This document shows positions 8,326-17,795 of a stretch of DNA of 64,000 nt, one piece after another (position 1 is the first letter of the stretch; every line of letters starts with the position of its first letter). This stretch comes from Pectobacterium brasiliense (GTDB lineage Bacteria; Pseudomonadota; Gammaproteobacteria; Enterobacterales; Enterobacteriaceae). The notes under the pieces are model-generated. The model saw nothing but the letters and a program-made list of their open reading frames with translations. It made no database searches and was not told where the DNA came from. Location: NCBI RefSeq assembly GCF_013449685.1, contig NZ_JACDSF010000066.1, forward strand, positions 1 through 64,000, read 5' to 3'. Made by a program: the position numbers and the translations under genes.

Positions 8326-9606
8326 TTATGCCGTCGCCACAACAAATAACTGATTAAAGCCGTCAATCTCCCGCATATACGCAATGTGTTTCCCGTCAGG
8401 GGAAAAGACCACGGCATCCGCACTCGGTGCGCTGTCCGTCCGCGCCGTTAGTCGAACAAGCTCACCGCTTTTCGCCTCACACAGCATGATGCTGTTGTCA
8501 CACACAAACGCCAGAGAACGTCCATCCGGGTGCCAGTTAAAGGCTGACTGTACGCCGTGTTCCGTGCGCGTTACCTGCCTTGGCTCACCGCCGTTCGGGG
8601 AAAGCGTCCACAGTTGCACCACACCAGCCTCATCCCGCATCAGGAAAGCAATCTCACGGCCGTCGGGCGAGGCTCGCAGCCAGTGGCGCGGCTGGTTCAC
8701 CAGACCAGGATAACGACGCGAGTGCGTAAACGTTAAACGCCGCTGCTGCACGCCCGCTGGCGGCGCAGGCATTGAGATTGCCGTCCCCGCCAGTGGCGCA
8801 TCACCCACTTTGGCGTACTCTTCCAGCGCATCCGGCAAGTCGACGATAAAAATCTCCGGCACCGTTGCCCCGTCCGCCGCACGTGTATCGCCGATAAACG
8901 CCAGCGCCCAGCGCTGCCGCGAACCATCCTGTCTGATATAGCCCGCCGTTCCTACCCAACCTTCTTCATAGGCGCGATTGATCTCATCGCTGCCGGGCTG
9001 CGGCTGCGGCGTCGTTCTGCTAACCAACACACAATAGTGGCTACCGTCATATTCACGCGGATGGTGTTTTTCAACGGTGACGACCTGTAGCGGCACAGCC
9101 ACGCCCACGTTGCGCAAGTTCAATGCCGGATCGCGCTCATGCAGCACATGGTCGTTATAGGTAAAGCTCAGGCGGCTGGCATCCGGGCTGAAGACATGGA
9201 CATGCGTACCGCCGCGCAGCGCACCGGCCTGATAAGGCGGCGTAATGGAGAAAGCATCGAGCGTGATGGCCTCATCACGCTGGCGATCCGCCACTATCGT
9301 TCCACGCCGATGGTGAAAATCATACTGCCACTCGCCATCTGGGTTTTCTGGCCCGTGGATAAAGACATAGCGCAGCGGTTCCTGCGGGCTACAGGTCACC
9401 ACGCCCACGTGCGCCCCCGCAGTCGCCCGATAAATCACCTCGGTTTCCCGGCTTTTCAGGTGTATGCGCTCAATGGTCAGCCCTGTGAATGAAGATCCAT
9501 AGGGTCTTATGTCATAAACCAGCCAATCCCCATCACATGACCAGCAATTAATATTGGTAAGTTGATGACCAGCAGCATTAAACGTTAGTTTAACCTCAAC
9601 AGACAA
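8326..9606 (-). CDS. yidR: YidR family protein (DUF3748, TolB-like beta-propeller)
   Basis: About 426 residues, matching recalled E. coli YidR throughout (GSSFTGLTIERI, GAHVGVVT, YVFIHGPENPD, PQPGSDEINRAYEEGWVG, RRLTFTHSRRYPGLVNQPRHW). Repeated propeller-type blades end in SPDGREIAFL, HPDGRSLAFV and SPDGKHIAYM, as in TolB/WD40-like periplasmic proteins, although no signal peptide is visible. Function unknown. No ATG fits. TTG 9606 (SVEVKLTF follows) is chosen because GGGGTGA lies just upstream and it aligns with the YidR N-terminus; TTG 9627 would add seven residues. It is convergent with yidQ. Confidence 0.85.
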   Translation of the reverse strand: MSVEVKLTFNAAGHQLTNINCWSCDGDWLVYDIRPYGSSFTGLTIERIHLKSRETEVIYRATAGAHVGVVTCSPQEPLRYVFIHGPENPDGEWQYDFHHRRGTIVADRQRDEAITLDAFSITPPYQAGALRGGTHVHVFSPDASRLSFTYNDHVLHERDPALNLRNVGVAVPLQVVTVEKHHPREYDGSHYCVLVSRTTPQPQPGSDEINRAYEEGWVGTAGYIRQDGSRQRWALAFIGDTRAADGATVPEIFIVDLPDALEEYAKVGDAPLAGTAISMPAPPAGVQQRRLTFTHSRRYPGLVNQPRHWLRASPDGREIAFLMRDEAGVVQLWTLSPNGGEPRQVTRTEHGVQSAFNWHPDGRSLAFVCDNSIMLCEAKSGELVRLTARTDSAPSADAVVFSPDGKHIAYMREIDGFNQLFVVATA

Positions 9607-9770
9607 GACATCACCCCACTTATTCAATATCAGTCAATTTTTTGTAAATAAATTTCAGTTTTATGTATAACTTATTGTTTTTAATTTAAAAAAAACAAAC
9701 AGCATCGATAAATGTCATTCAAAAAAATAGAAAGACTACCTCAATAACATCCGTTTTTTAATTTATTAGC

Positions 9771-9812
9771 ATCGGCGTAACATTCTTCATATCGAAAGGG
9801 CAGCCCCCTTTC
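9771..9812 (+). promoter_or_regulatory. Conserved upstream element with GAAAGGG/CCCTTTC hairpin
   Basis: TCGGCGTAACATTCTTCAT is followed by the inverted repeat GAAAGGG-CAGCC-CCCTTTC, about 30 nt before the start of the DUF1471 gene at 9843. Nearly the same arrangement precedes the paralogue at 17796, so it was duplicated with the gene or is under selection as an operator or leader hairpin. Confidence 0.6.
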
Positions 9813-9842
9813 ACCTATCAAATCAGAAAAGGATAAGACACC

Positions 9843-10100
9843 ATGAAAAACGTAAAAACCATCGCCGCTGCTGTTGTTCTCGCTACTATGACTTTCGGTG
9901 CTTCTGCTGCTGAATACGTATCTCCTGCACAGGCCCAAAATCTGGAAAAAGCGGGCGTCGTTACCGCTACCGCTCAAGACCTCAGCTCACTACAGGCTCA
10001 GCTCGCGGCGAAAGCAGAAAAAGCAGGCGCTAAAGCTTATACCATCACGTCTGCGACCGGTAACGATCAGCTGCGTGGCTCTGCGGTAATCTTCAACTAA
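9843..10100 (+). CDS. Small secreted YdgH/BhsA/McbA-like (DUF1471) protein
   Basis: 85 residues with a signal peptide (MKNVKTIAAAVVLATMTFGA, cleavage near ASA-AE) and a mature domain of about 62 residues. The mature part has the YhcN/BhsA pattern NLEKAGVVTATAQDLSSLQAQ and AYTITSATGNDQLRGSAVIF. Members are periplasmic or envelope stress and biofilm proteins; no enzymatic role is known. The start has AAGGATAAG upstream. It is about 70% identical by eye to the protein at 17796-18053 and shares its upstream element. A strong terminator follows, so it is monocistronic. Confidence 0.85.
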   Translation: MKNVKTIAAAVVLATMTFGASAAEYVSPAQAQNLEKAGVVTATAQDLSSLQAQLAAKAEKAGAKAYTITSATGNDQLRGSAVIFN

Positions 10101-10165
10101 TCGTTGTTTACCCTGAGTTTTTATCCCAGTTAGCCATCCTGTAAGCATCACGTATTACCCTCTTT

Positions 10166-10202
10166 CCGGCTTGCCTCCTCATCAGGGCAAGCCGGTTTTT
10201 TT
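10166..10202 (+). terminator. Rho-independent terminator
   Basis: CCGGCTTGCC pairs with GGCAAGCCGG (10-bp perfect stem, 10-nt loop), followed by seven T residues. It ends the DUF1471 transcript. Confidence 0.92.
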
Positions 10203-10249
10203 ATTTATGCGAAAGGGGTTCGTGGGAAAGCAAGAAGGGCGGTGAATGT

Positions 10250-10270
10250 GGTGTGGCAGAGTGCCACACC
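10250..10270. terminator. Hairpin just after the beta-glucosidase gene
   Basis: A 9-bp perfect stem GGTGTGGCA / TGCCACACC with a 3-nt loop lies 14 nt beyond the stop codon of the GH1 gene (minus strand). No T-tract is present. It may define the 3' end of the PTS operon mRNA. Confidence 0.5.
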
Positions 10271-10283
10271 GACGTGGATAGAC

Positions 10284-11696
10284 TTACAACGTTGAACCTT
10301 GAAAACCATTCTCAGCCGCTGTCGCCGCAAACCATTCTCCGCTTTTCTTCACCGTGCGTTTTTGCGTCGCCAAATCCAGCTGCACAAAGCCATAGCGATT
10401 TTTGTAGGCATTCGACCACGACCAGTTATCGATAAACGTCCACATATGGTAGCCGAGGCAGTTGCTGCCTTCGGCGATCCCTTTGTGTACATACTTCAGG
10501 TGTTCACGGACAAAATCGATGCGGTAATCATCCTGAATCTGGCCGTTAGCGTCGAAACGCTGTTCGTTCTCGACACCCATGCCGTTTTCCGAAATAAAGC
10601 AGCGCGGATTAGCGTAATTCACTCGTAGATTGGTCAGAATGTCATAGATGCCCGGTTCGTAAATTTCCCAGCCACGATAGGGATTCATTTTTCGCCCTGG
10701 CATTTCATAGCTGGAGAAGAACCACTCGGGCATAAACGGACTATCAGGGTTAACCAGACTGTCGCGACACTGAATACGGCGCGGCTGGTAATAGTTAATC
10801 CCCAGCAGATCGACAATCCCATCGGCCAGCAACGCACGATCGTCAGGCTGGCAATGCGGCAGTTGGCCGTATCGATGCAGCAGATCGACCAGTTCCTGCG
10901 GGTATTCGCCCCTCAATGCGGGATCGAGGAAGCTGCGGTTAAACATCAGATCGGCGATGTTGGCGGCTTTAACATCGGCCGGATGCTGAGAACGCGGGTA
11001 GGAGGGCGTCAGGTTGAGGATAATGCCAATTTCCCCGCCCTGAGACTGCTCGCGATACGCCCTGACCGCCAGCGAATGCGCCAGCATCGTGTGGTATGCC
11101 ACCGTCGCAGCACGCTTGAAATCCACCACGTTCGGGTAGTGGAAATCATACAGATACCCGCCTTCCACTGGCACCACCGGCTCATTAAACGTAAACCAGT
11201 GTTTTACCCTGTCGCCAAACAGGCGGAAGCAGGTCGCCGCATAGCCCGCATAGGCCACGACCACCGCCCGATTTTCCCAGCCGCCCAGCCGCTGCATCAC
11301 CATCGGCATATCAAAATGGAACAGGTTGATAAACGGCGTGATGCCCTGCGCCAGCATTTCGTCAATGACCTGATTATAAAACGCGACTGCCTGCGGATTC
11401 GGTTCACCGACGCCATCGGGAATCAGCCGCGCCCACGAGATCGACGTTCGGAACGTGTTGTGATTCAGCGTCTTCAGCAGCGCGATATCTTCACGCCAGT
11501 GCTGATAAAACGTGGAAGTCTCTGCCGGCCCAACCTGCTGGTGAAAACGACCGGGCTGCGTGGCAAACCATTCGTCCCACACGGTGGCGCTTTTACCATA
11601 GTTGAGGCTTTCGCCTTCCGTTTGCGGTGCCGAACTGGCGCTACCCCACCAAAAATTCGCGGGAAAGCGAAAATCGTTCTGAAGATGATCGTGCAT
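10284..11696 (-). CDS. GH1 6-phospho-beta-glucosidase
   Basis: Glycoside hydrolase family 1, 470 residues, predicted to cleave phosphorylated aryl- or beta-glucosides in the cytoplasm after PTS uptake. The acid/base Glu is in HWFTFNEPV (about E172) and the nucleophile in CFISENGMGV (about E370). NFWWGSASSAPQTEG near the N-terminus and the sugar-site FHFDMP are typical. The phospho-sugar preference is inferred from the EIIB and EIIC genes directly upstream. It is last in a three-gene operon, 25 nt after EIIC. It resembles the second GH1 enzyme at 38265 only at motif level, so the two are not a recent duplication. Confidence 0.9.
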   Translation of the reverse strand: MHDHLQNDFRFPANFWWGSASSAPQTEGESLNYGKSATVWDEWFATQPGRFHQQVGPAETSTFYQHWREDIALLKTLNHNTFRTSISWARLIPDGVGEPNPQAVAFYNQVIDEMLAQGITPFINLFHFDMPMVMQRLGGWENRAVVVAYAGYAATCFRLFGDRVKHWFTFNEPVVPVEGGYLYDFHYPNVVDFKRAATVAYHTMLAHSLAVRAYREQSQGGEIGIILNLTPSYPRSQHPADVKAANIADLMFNRSFLDPALRGEYPQELVDLLHRYGQLPHCQPDDRALLADGIVDLLGINYYQPRRIQCRDSLVNPDSPFMPEWFFSSYEMPGRKMNPYRGWEIYEPGIYDILTNLRVNYANPRCFISENGMGVENEQRFDANGQIQDDYRIDFVREHLKYVHKGIAEGSNCLGYHMWTFIDNWSWSNAYKNRYGFVQLDLATQKRTVKKSGEWFAATAAENGFQGSTL

Positions 11697-11721
11697 ACGT
11701 TCCTCTCTGCTTCACTCGTGT

Positions 11722-13044
11722 TTATGCGCTGGCGCTGGCTTCGCCCGTGGCCTGCTGTTGTTTCTCCTGCTCCTGTTTAAGCAGCGTGCGCTCATAGACT
11801 TTCAGGAACGGGTAATACATCGCGGCCGACATCACCATGCAGAGCAGACACATGATCACCGGGCTGAACGCCCAGTTCGCCGCCCATGATGCCCCAATCG
11901 GTGCAGGCGTCGTCCACGGCGTCAGGGAAACGACCTGCGCAATCCAGCCGAGCTTCGTCGCCGTATAGGCAATGACGGCATTAACCATCGGCACGAAAAT
12001 AAACGGCAGGAACAGCAGCGGATTCATGATGATCGGTGCGCCAAACAGAATCGGTTCGTTGATGTTGAAGAAGCTCGGCACGACGCCCATGCGGCCAATG
12101 GTGCGCAGGTGAATCGCGCGGCTACGCAGTAACAAAAAGGCCAGCGGCAACGTGGAACCGACCCCGCCGATCAGCAGATAGTGATCCCAGAATCCCTGCA
12201 AATAAATATGCGGCAGCGGCGCACCGGCCGAAAGCGCAGCCTGGTTAAGCGCCAGATTGGTCATCCAGAACGGGTTCATAATCCCGGTGACGATCAGCGC
12301 GCCGTGAATCCCGGCAAACCACAGAATCTGGCAAATAAATACCGAAATCAGAATCGCAGGCAGCGAATCCGACGCCGAAATCAGCGGTGCCAGCAGGTGC
12401 ATGATGGCTTCCGGGATAATCATGCCGGTCGCAGACTGGATGAATAGGTTAAACGGATGCAGCGTCGCGACGATGACCAGCACGGGAATAAGAATTTCAA
12501 ACGAACGCGCCACGCCGGTCGGCACCTCTTTTGGCAGGCGAATCGTAATGTTGCGTTTCTTCAGCCAGGCATACACTTCACCCGCATAAATCGCGGTCAG
12601 AATCGCGGTAAAAATCCCTTCCCCAGAGAAGTACTGGGTGGAAATTTGCTTATCCTGATAAGGCGCAGCCACCAGCAAGAATGCCATCAGCGCCAGCAGA
12701 CCGGTCATAATCGGATCCAGCTTGTAGTGCTTGCCAAGGCTGGCCCCAATCCCCACCGAGATAAAGAAGGTCATGACCCCCATACTGAGGTAGTACGGCA
12801 GCATCAGTTGTTCACGGTAGGCAACGGAGAAATCGAGCCACGCGCGGGCAAATCCCAGCGTAGTATCCGGTGCAAACGGCGGGAAGATGAACACCAGCAT
12901 AAATGAACCGATGATCATGAAAGGCAGCGCGGCGATAAACCCATCACGAATCGCGATGATGTGGCGCTGTTGTCCCACCACACCTGCCAGCGGGGTAATT
13001 TTTTGCTCGATGATATTCACCATCGACTGATAGAGGCCACTCAT
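11722..13044 (-). CDS. PTS EIIC, lactose/cellobiose family
   Basis: Membrane permease of the Lac/Cel PTS family, 440 residues with about ten hydrophobic segments. It forms the sugar channel and receives phosphate from EIIB. Family stretches include HIIAIRDGFIAALPFMIIGS, the SDSLPAILISVFICQILWFAGIHG core, and FNINEPILFGAPIIMNPLLF with the conserved NEP. It overlaps EIIB by 4 bp (ATGA). Similar in design to the EIIC at 40091, but the two diverge in many positions. The substrate is probably a beta-diglucoside or aryl-beta-glucoside. Confidence 0.92.
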   Translation of the reverse strand: MSGLYQSMVNIIEQKITPLAGVVGQQRHIIAIRDGFIAALPFMIIGSFMLVFIFPPFAPDTTLGFARAWLDFSVAYREQLMLPYYLSMGVMTFFISVGIGASLGKHYKLDPIMTGLLALMAFLLVAAPYQDKQISTQYFSGEGIFTAILTAIYAGEVYAWLKKRNITIRLPKEVPTGVARSFEILIPVLVIVATLHPFNLFIQSATGMIIPEAIMHLLAPLISASDSLPAILISVFICQILWFAGIHGALIVTGIMNPFWMTNLALNQAALSAGAPLPHIYLQGFWDHYLLIGGVGSTLPLAFLLLRSRAIHLRTIGRMGVVPSFFNINEPILFGAPIIMNPLLFLPFIFVPMVNAVIAYTATKLGWIAQVVSLTPWTTPAPIGASWAANWAFSPVIMCLLCMVMSAAMYYPFLKVYERTLLKQEQEKQQQATGEASASA

Positions 13045-13364
13045 AGCGGTTGTCCTGATTTTTCGATCAGTGAAAAGGCAAAATCCAGCACGTTGTCACC
13101 GCGCTGCATACCGTAATCCATCATATCTATCGCTGCCACGGGCACGCCTTTCCCCTCGGCTTTCTCCTGAAAGGACGCCAGCATATATTTCACCTGTGGC
13201 CCCAGCAGCACAACGTCATATTTCCCGACCTGCTCATCAAATTCATGAGCGGCGTAGGCGGCAATCTCGACGTCCAGACTACGTGCGCTGGCCGCCTCCT
13301 TCATCTTTCTCATCAAAAGGCTGGTAGACATCCCAGCGGAACAACAAAGCATGATCCTTTTCAT
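13041..13364 (-). CDS. PTS EIIB, lactose/cellobiose family
   Basis: Cytoplasmic phosphocarrier of 107 residues. The active-site Cys is in MKRIMLCCSAGMSTSLLMRK (C8, followed by the SAGMST loop), and a typical VVLLGPQVKYML segment follows. It passes phosphate from an EIIA to the sugar bound by EIIC. It is the first gene of the operon EIIB-EIIC-GH1. No EIIA gene lies in this operon or next to it; the EIIA at 39760 could supply it. Confidence 0.92.
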   Translation of the reverse strand: MKRIMLCCSAGMSTSLLMRKMKEAASARSLDVEIAAYAAHEFDEQVGKYDVVLLGPQVKYMLASFQEKAEGKGVPVAAIDMMDYGMQRGDNVLDFAFSLIEKSGQPL

Positions 13365-13456
13365 TTTCAGTACCCCGTCGTCATACGTTATGAATAAAAA
13401 GCGTTACGAATAAAAAAACGTCATCAATAAAAGCATCGTGAATAAACACGTCCATT

Positions 13457-13492
13457 GGAAACACCATCATGGAAACACCATCATGGAAACAC
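13457..13492. repeat. 14-bp tandem repeats in the EIIB leader
   Basis: GGAAACACCATCAT is repeated head to tail at 13457-13470 and 13471-13484, then the first eight bases recur at 13485. Just before it (13385-13450) the element AATAAA recurs four times at about 15-18 nt spacing. The region lies between the operon promoter area and the EIIB start. Confidence 0.8.
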
Positions 13493-13495
13493 AAC

Positions 13496-13598
13496 GGAAA
13501 CCGTTTTCCATGAAAAAAAACAATATATGAGAATAGGTTCACGAAATAATAGACATTGCGGGAAACAATGTGAGGCAGGTCATGGAAAACGTGTTTCA
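13496..13598. promoter_or_regulatory. Two LacI-type operator candidates upstream of the EIIB operon
   Basis: GGAAACCGTTTTCC (13496-13509) and TGGAAAACGTGTTTCA (13583-13598) are imperfect palindromes of the GGAAAM/KTTTCC type bound by LacI-family repressors. No regulator gene is adjacent; the cognate repressor is unknown. Confidence 0.45.
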
Positions 13599-13796
13599 GA
13601 CGTGAAGGACGGGTAAAACCCACTATTGCCGCGCTTATTACGCTAAGTGTGCTGATTTCAGGCATTTTCTACTTTTGACTATAAAAACGACAAATTGAGA
13701 TTTAAAAAGCCCGTCCTCCCCCTGCTATGTTTATCACCTGATGTTGCATTTTCTCGCTGTATTTTAATTTTTAGTTATAAGTGAGGGGTCATAAGC

Positions 13797-14819
13797 ATGT
13801 CATTGATGATGAAAAAATCGGTCACGGAAGGACGTGGAGAAAACGCGCCATTGTGGAGTAACCTGACAGCGCGGCTACGCCGGCTCCCCGCTATTCTGGC
13901 CGCCAGCGCCCTGCTGCTCGTATCCGCCGCCGATGCACAGGACAACGTGCCAACGCAGCTGCGCGTCGGCTATCAGAAAGGTTCGGTCAGTCTGGTACTG
14001 GCAAAATCACACCAACTGCTGGAAAAACAGTTCCCCAACACCAAAATCAGCTGGGTTGAATTCCCCGCCGGCCCGCAGATGCTGGAAGCGCTCAATGTGG
14101 GCAGCATCGATCTGGGCGGCACCGGTGATATCCCCCCTATTTTTGCGCAGGCCGCTGGCGCTGACCTGCTGTATGTCGGCGTGGAACCGCCTAAGCCTCA
14201 GGCAGAAGTGATTCTGGTGCGGGAAGACAGCCCAGTGAAGACCGTTGCTGACTTAAAAGGCCGCAAAGTCGCCTTCCAGAAAGGCTCCAGCGCGCACAAC
14301 ACGCTACTGAGGGCGCTGCAACGTGACGGGCTGAAATTCACCGATATCAAACCGATCTACCTGACTCCGGCTGACGCCCGCGCGGCCTTCCAGCAAGGCA
14401 ATGTCGATGCATGGGCAATCTGGGATCCCTACTATTCCGCCGCACTGCTGGAAGGCGGCGTTCGCGTGTTGGTCGACAGCAGCGGGCTGGAGAAAACCGG
14501 CTCCTTCTATCTGGCTGGCCGCCCTTACGCCGAGGCGCACGGCACCTTTATTCGTCAGGTTCTGGACGTGCTGACCAAAGCGGATGCTTTAACGATCAGC
14601 GATAGGGCGCAAAGCGTCACGCTGCTGGCAAACGCGGTAGGGCTGCCGGAAAAAGTGATTGAAACGGCGCTCGACCACCGTCCACCGACTACCGTCGAAC
14701 CGCTGGATGCCGCCACGATCAAGGCCCAGCAATCCACGGCCGACCTGTTTTATGAAAATCGTCTGGTACCGGTGAAGGTCAATATCGCAGAGCGCGTCTG
14801 GCGTCCTCAGGCGAACTAA
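13797..14819 (+). CDS. ssuA: Aliphatic sulfonate ABC transporter substrate-binding protein SsuA
   Basis: Periplasmic binding protein, 340 residues. It captures alkanesulfonates for SsuBC when sulfate is scarce. The N-terminus is unusually long (about 47 residues, ending AADA-QD) before the mature [20 protein letters not shown]. Typical SsuA segments are [20 protein letters not shown] and [19 protein letters not shown]. The ATG at 13797 has GAGGGG upstream; later Met codons 4-5 could shorten the leader. It is the first gene of ssuADCB; ssuE, the flavin reductase that opens the E. coli operon, is not present. Confidence 0.93.
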   Translation: MSLMMKKSVTEGRGENAPLWSNLTARLRRLPAILAASALLLVSAADAQDNVPTQLRVGYQKGSVSLVLAKSHQLLEKQFPNTKISWVEFPAGPQMLEALNVGSIDLGGTGDIPPIFAQAAGADLLYVGVEPPKPQAEVILVREDSPVKTVADLKGRKVAFQKGSSAHNTLLRALQRDGLKFTDIKPIYLTPADARAAFQQGNVDAWAIWDPYYSAALLEGGVRVLVDSSGLEKTGSFYLAGRPYAEAHGTFIRQVLDVLTKADALTISDRAQSVTLLANAVGLPEKVIETALDHRPPTTVEPLDAATIKAQQSTADLFYENRLVPVKVNIAERVWRPQAN

Positions 14820-14878
14820 TTTGCCTGTCACACCCCCTTTTGTTTACCCCAAACAAGACTGTTCAAGGAGTTCACACC

Positions 14879-16021
14879 ATGAGTCTTAACGTATTCTGGT
14901 TTCTGCCCACCCACGGAGACGGTCGCTATCTTGGTAGCACCGAGGGCGCACGTCATGTTGACCACAGCTATCTGCAACAGGTGGCGCAAGCCGCCGAGCG
15001 GCAAGGATTTGGCGGCGTGCTGCTGCCGACAGGCCGCTCCTGCGAGGATTCCTGGCTGGTTGCGGCATCGCTCATTCCGGTGACGCAGCGGCTGAAGTTT
15101 CTCGTCGCCCTACGCCCCGGCGTGATTTCCCCTACCATCGCCGCCCGTCAGGCCGCCACGCTGGACAGGCTGTCTAACGGACGCGCGCTGTTCAATCTGG
15201 TGACCGGCGGCGACCCGGAAGAGCTAGCCGCCGAAGGGCTGTTCCTCAGCCACGAAGAGCGCTACGAAGCCTCGGCGGAATTTACCCACATCTGGCGCAG
15301 GCTGCTGGAAGGTGAAACCGTTGATTTCGCTGGGAAACACATTCAGGTCAAAGACGCCAAACTGCTTTACCCGCCCGTGCAGCAGCCGCGTCCACCGCTC
15401 TATTTTGGCGGTTCTTCCGAGGCGGCACAGAATCTGGCGGCAGAACAGGTCGATCTCTACCTGACGTGGGGCGAACCGCCTGAGCAGGTTAAAGAAAAGC
15501 TGGCGGAAGTCCGCGCCAAAGCGGCGGCGCAGGGGCGTGAGGTTCGCTTCGGTATTCGCCTGCACGTCATCGTGCGGGAAACCACCGAGGAAGCCTGGCA
15601 GGCCGCCGATCGGCTGATTTCCCATCTGGATGAAAAAACCATCGCCGATGCACAGGCGGCGCTGGCGCGTTTCGATTCCGTCGGCCAGCAGCGCATGGCC
15701 GCCCTGCACGGCGGCAAAAAGGACAAACTGGAGATCAGCCCGAATCTGTGGGCAGGCATTGGTCTGGTACGCGGCGGTGCGGGCACGGCGCTGGTTGGCG
15801 ATGGCCCGACGGTGGCCGAGCGCATTCAGGAATACGCCGATCTTGGCATTGATACCTTTATTCTGTCCGGCTATCCACATCTGGAAGAGGCGTATCGCGT
15901 GGGTGAGCTGCTGTTCCCGCACCTCGATCTGGCGCAGCAACCTACGCCGCTGCATACGGTGAACACTGCGGGAGAGTTGATTGCTAACCGCTATGTGCCG
16001 CGTAAAGTCTCGCAAAGCTGA
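14879..16021 (+). CDS. ssuD: FMNH2-dependent alkanesulfonate monooxygenase SsuD
   Basis: Cytoplasmic bacterial-luciferase-like monooxygenase of 380 residues (E. coli SsuD 381). It releases sulfite from alkanesulfonates using FMNH2 and O2. The N-terminus [19 protein letters not shown] and the segment [20 protein letters not shown] are diagnostic. [20 protein letters not shown] follows, and the C-terminus has [19 protein letters not shown]. The start at 14879 follows AAGGAG by 8 nt; an in-frame upstream codon at 14840 is not supported. It depends on a flavin reductase (SsuE) that must be encoded elsewhere. Confidence 0.95.
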   Translation: MSLNVFWFLPTHGDGRYLGSTEGARHVDHSYLQQVAQAAERQGFGGVLLPTGRSCEDSWLVAASLIPVTQRLKFLVALRPGVISPTIAARQAATLDRLSNGRALFNLVTGGDPEELAAEGLFLSHEERYEASAEFTHIWRRLLEGETVDFAGKHIQVKDAKLLYPPVQQPRPPLYFGGSSEAAQNLAAEQVDLYLTWGEPPEQVKEKLAEVRAKAAAQGREVRFGIRLHVIVRETTEEAWQAADRLISHLDEKTIADAQAALARFDSVGQQRMAALHGGKKDKLEISPNLWAGIGLVRGGAGTALVGDGPTVAERIQEYADLGIDTFILSGYPHLEEAYRVGELLFPHLDLAQQPTPLHTVNTAGELIANRYVPRKVSQS

Positions 16022-16031
16022 GGAATCGATC

Positions 16032-16826
16032 ATGGCAAGAACGTTCTCTTCACTGGCACAGCGCTTTGCACCTTTCCTGCTCCCCGTAACGCTGCTGGTT
16101 GCGTGGCAGGTATCCGTCGAGTTCGGTTGGCTATCCAACCGGATTCTGCCTGCGCCCAGTTCGGTGATTACCGCAGGCTGGTCGCTCATCTCTAGCGGCG
16201 AACTGTGGCAGCATCTGGCGATCAGCGGTTGGCGCGCCCTGATCGGGTTTGCTATCGGCGGCAGCATCGGATTGGTGCTTGGCTTTATCACCGGGCTGTC
16301 GCGCTGGGGCGAGCGTCTGCTGGACAGTTCCGTGCAGATGATCCGCAACGTTCCACATCTGGCGCTGATTCCGCTGGTCATTCTATGGTTCGGTATTGAT
16401 GAAGCGGCCAAGATCTTTCTGGTGGCGCTGGGCACGCTGTTCCCAGTTTATCTCAACACTTATCACGGCATTAAAAACATCGATCGCGGCCTGCTGGAAA
16501 TGGCGCGCAGCTACGGGCTATCAGGCCTGAGCCTGTTTTCTCAGGTGGTGCTGCCCGGCGCGCTGCCGTCCATCATGGTCGGCATTCGTTTTGCGCTGGG
16601 CTTTATGTGGCTGACGCTCATCGTCGCGGAAACTATCTCTGCCAACTCCGGCATCGGCTACCTCGCCATGAACGCCCGTGAGTTCCTGCAAACGGACGTG
16701 GTGGTGGTCGCCATCATTCTTTACGCCCTGCTCGGCAAGCTGGCCGATGTCAGCGCTCAGGGGCTGGAGCGCATGTGGCTGCGCTGGAATCCGGCTTATC
16801 AAACCTCATCAGGGGACGCATCATGA
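16032..16826 (+). CDS. ssuC: Aliphatic sulfonate ABC permease SsuC
   Basis: Inner-membrane permease of 264 residues (E. coli 263), BPD_transp_1 fold. The EAA loop is in [31 protein letters not shown]. The N-terminus [19 protein letters not shown] begins the first helix. The start is ATG 16032, preceded by GAGGAATC, 10 nt after the ssuD stop. It overlaps ssuB by 4 bp (ATGA). Partner of SsuA and SsuB. Confidence 0.93.
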   Translation: MARTFSSLAQRFAPFLLPVTLLVAWQVSVEFGWLSNRILPAPSSVITAGWSLISSGELWQHLAISGWRALIGFAIGGSIGLVLGFITGLSRWGERLLDSSVQMIRNVPHLALIPLVILWFGIDEAAKIFLVALGTLFPVYLNTYHGIKNIDRGLLEMARSYGLSGLSLFSQVVLPGALPSIMVGIRFALGFMWLTLIVAETISANSGIGYLAMNAREFLQTDVVVVAIILYALLGKLADVSAQGLERMWLRWNPAYQTSSGDAS

Positions 16827-17623
16827 CCGCTTTTACCGATTCTGCAACGCACGCGCATTCACCGTCGCCGCTCACCAAGGGGACGCCGCTGGCGCTGAAT
16901 GCTATCACCAAGCACTACGGCCACCGCACCGTACTGAATGATGTGCAACTGCGCATTCCGTCCGGGCAATTTGTTGCCATTGTCGGTCGCAGCGGCTGCG
17001 GTAAAAGCACCCTGCTGCGCCTGCTCGCGGGTTTGGAAACGGCCAGCAGCGGCGAACTGCTGACTGGCACCGCGCCGCTCAGCAGCGCAAAAGACGACAC
17101 ACGACTGATGTTTCAGGAAGCGCGGCTGCTGCCGTGGAAAAAGGTGATCGATAATGTCGGGCTGGGGCTGCGCGGCAACTGGCGTGAAAAAGCGCAGGAA
17201 GCGCTGGCCTCCGTCGGGCTGGCAGATCGCGCGAATGACTGGCCAGCCGCACTGTCCGGTGGTCAGAAACAGCGCGTCGCGCTGGCACGCGCGCTCATTC
17301 ACCATCCACGTTTGCTGCTGTTGGATGAACCGCTGGGGGCGCTGGATGCCTTGACCCGTATCGAGATGCAAAGCCTGATCGAAAATATCTGGCTCCAGCA
17401 CGGGTTCACCGTACTGCTGGTGACGCACGATGTCTCCGAAGCTATTGCGCTGGCCGACCGGGTTATTCTGATCGAAGAAGGCCGCGTAGGGCTGGACATC
17501 ACCGTTGATTTGCCCCGACCACGGCGTCGCGGATCGGTAAAACTGGCGGAACTGGAAGCCCGCGTGCTGGAGCGCGTGCTGGCACCCTCCTCACCACCGT
17601 TGCCTCAGCAGGCGGCAATATAG
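16823..17623 (+). CDS. ssuB: Aliphatic sulfonate ABC ATP-binding protein SsuB
   Basis: ATPase of 266 residues. Walker A is GRSGCGKST, the ABC signature [15 protein letters not shown], Walker [13 protein letters not shown], and the switch His is in LVTHDVSEA. It drives SsuC. The start is the ATG at 16823, overlapping the ssuC stop; the N-terminus has about 20 extra residues before [11 protein letters not shown], as is common in this family. It is last in ssuADCB. Confidence 0.94.
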   Translation: MTAFTDSATHAHSPSPLTKGTPLALNAITKHYGHRTVLNDVQLRIPSGQFVAIVGRSGCGKSTLLRLLAGLETASSGELLTGTAPLSSAKDDTRLMFQEARLLPWKKVIDNVGLGLRGNWREKAQEALASVGLADRANDWPAALSGGQKQRVALARALIHHPRLLLLDEPLGALDALTRIEMQSLIENIWLQHGFTVLLVTHDVSEAIALADRVILIEEGRVGLDITVDLPRPRRRGSVKLAELEARVLERVLAPSSPPLPQQAAI

Positions 17624-17630
17624 CCTTCAT

Positions 17631-17667
17631 TCTGGCGATCGAGACTGTGCATCTTATCGCCAGATTT
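17631..17667 (+). terminator. Probable terminator after ssuB
   Basis: TCTGGCGAT pairs with ATCGCCAGA (9 bp) around a 16-nt loop and is followed by TTT. The short T-tract makes it a weak call, but it lies 8 nt beyond the ssuB stop. Confidence 0.5.
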
Positions 17668-17723
17668 AACATCAAAAATATTGATAGATATTCTCAAAAC
17701 GCTCCGTTTTCCCTTCTACCTGC

Positions 17724-17764
17724 CTCGGCGTAATATCCTCTTCATCGAAAGGCAATGACCTTTC
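17724..17764 (+). promoter_or_regulatory. Copy of the conserved element upstream of the second DUF1471 gene
   Basis: CTCGGCGTAATATCCTCTTCAT leads to the inverted repeat GAAAGG-CAATGA-CCTTTC, about 30 nt before ATG 17796. The same layout is found at 9771-9812. Confidence 0.6.
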
Positions 17765-17795
17765 ACTCCAAACAACATTGAATAGGATACATCAC

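Noticed and set aside
13381-13665. Minus-strand open stretch of 94 codons upstream of EIIB
   Set aside because: It covers the repeat-rich leader and operator candidates, lacks a ribosome site, and its repeated residues reflect the DNA repeats.
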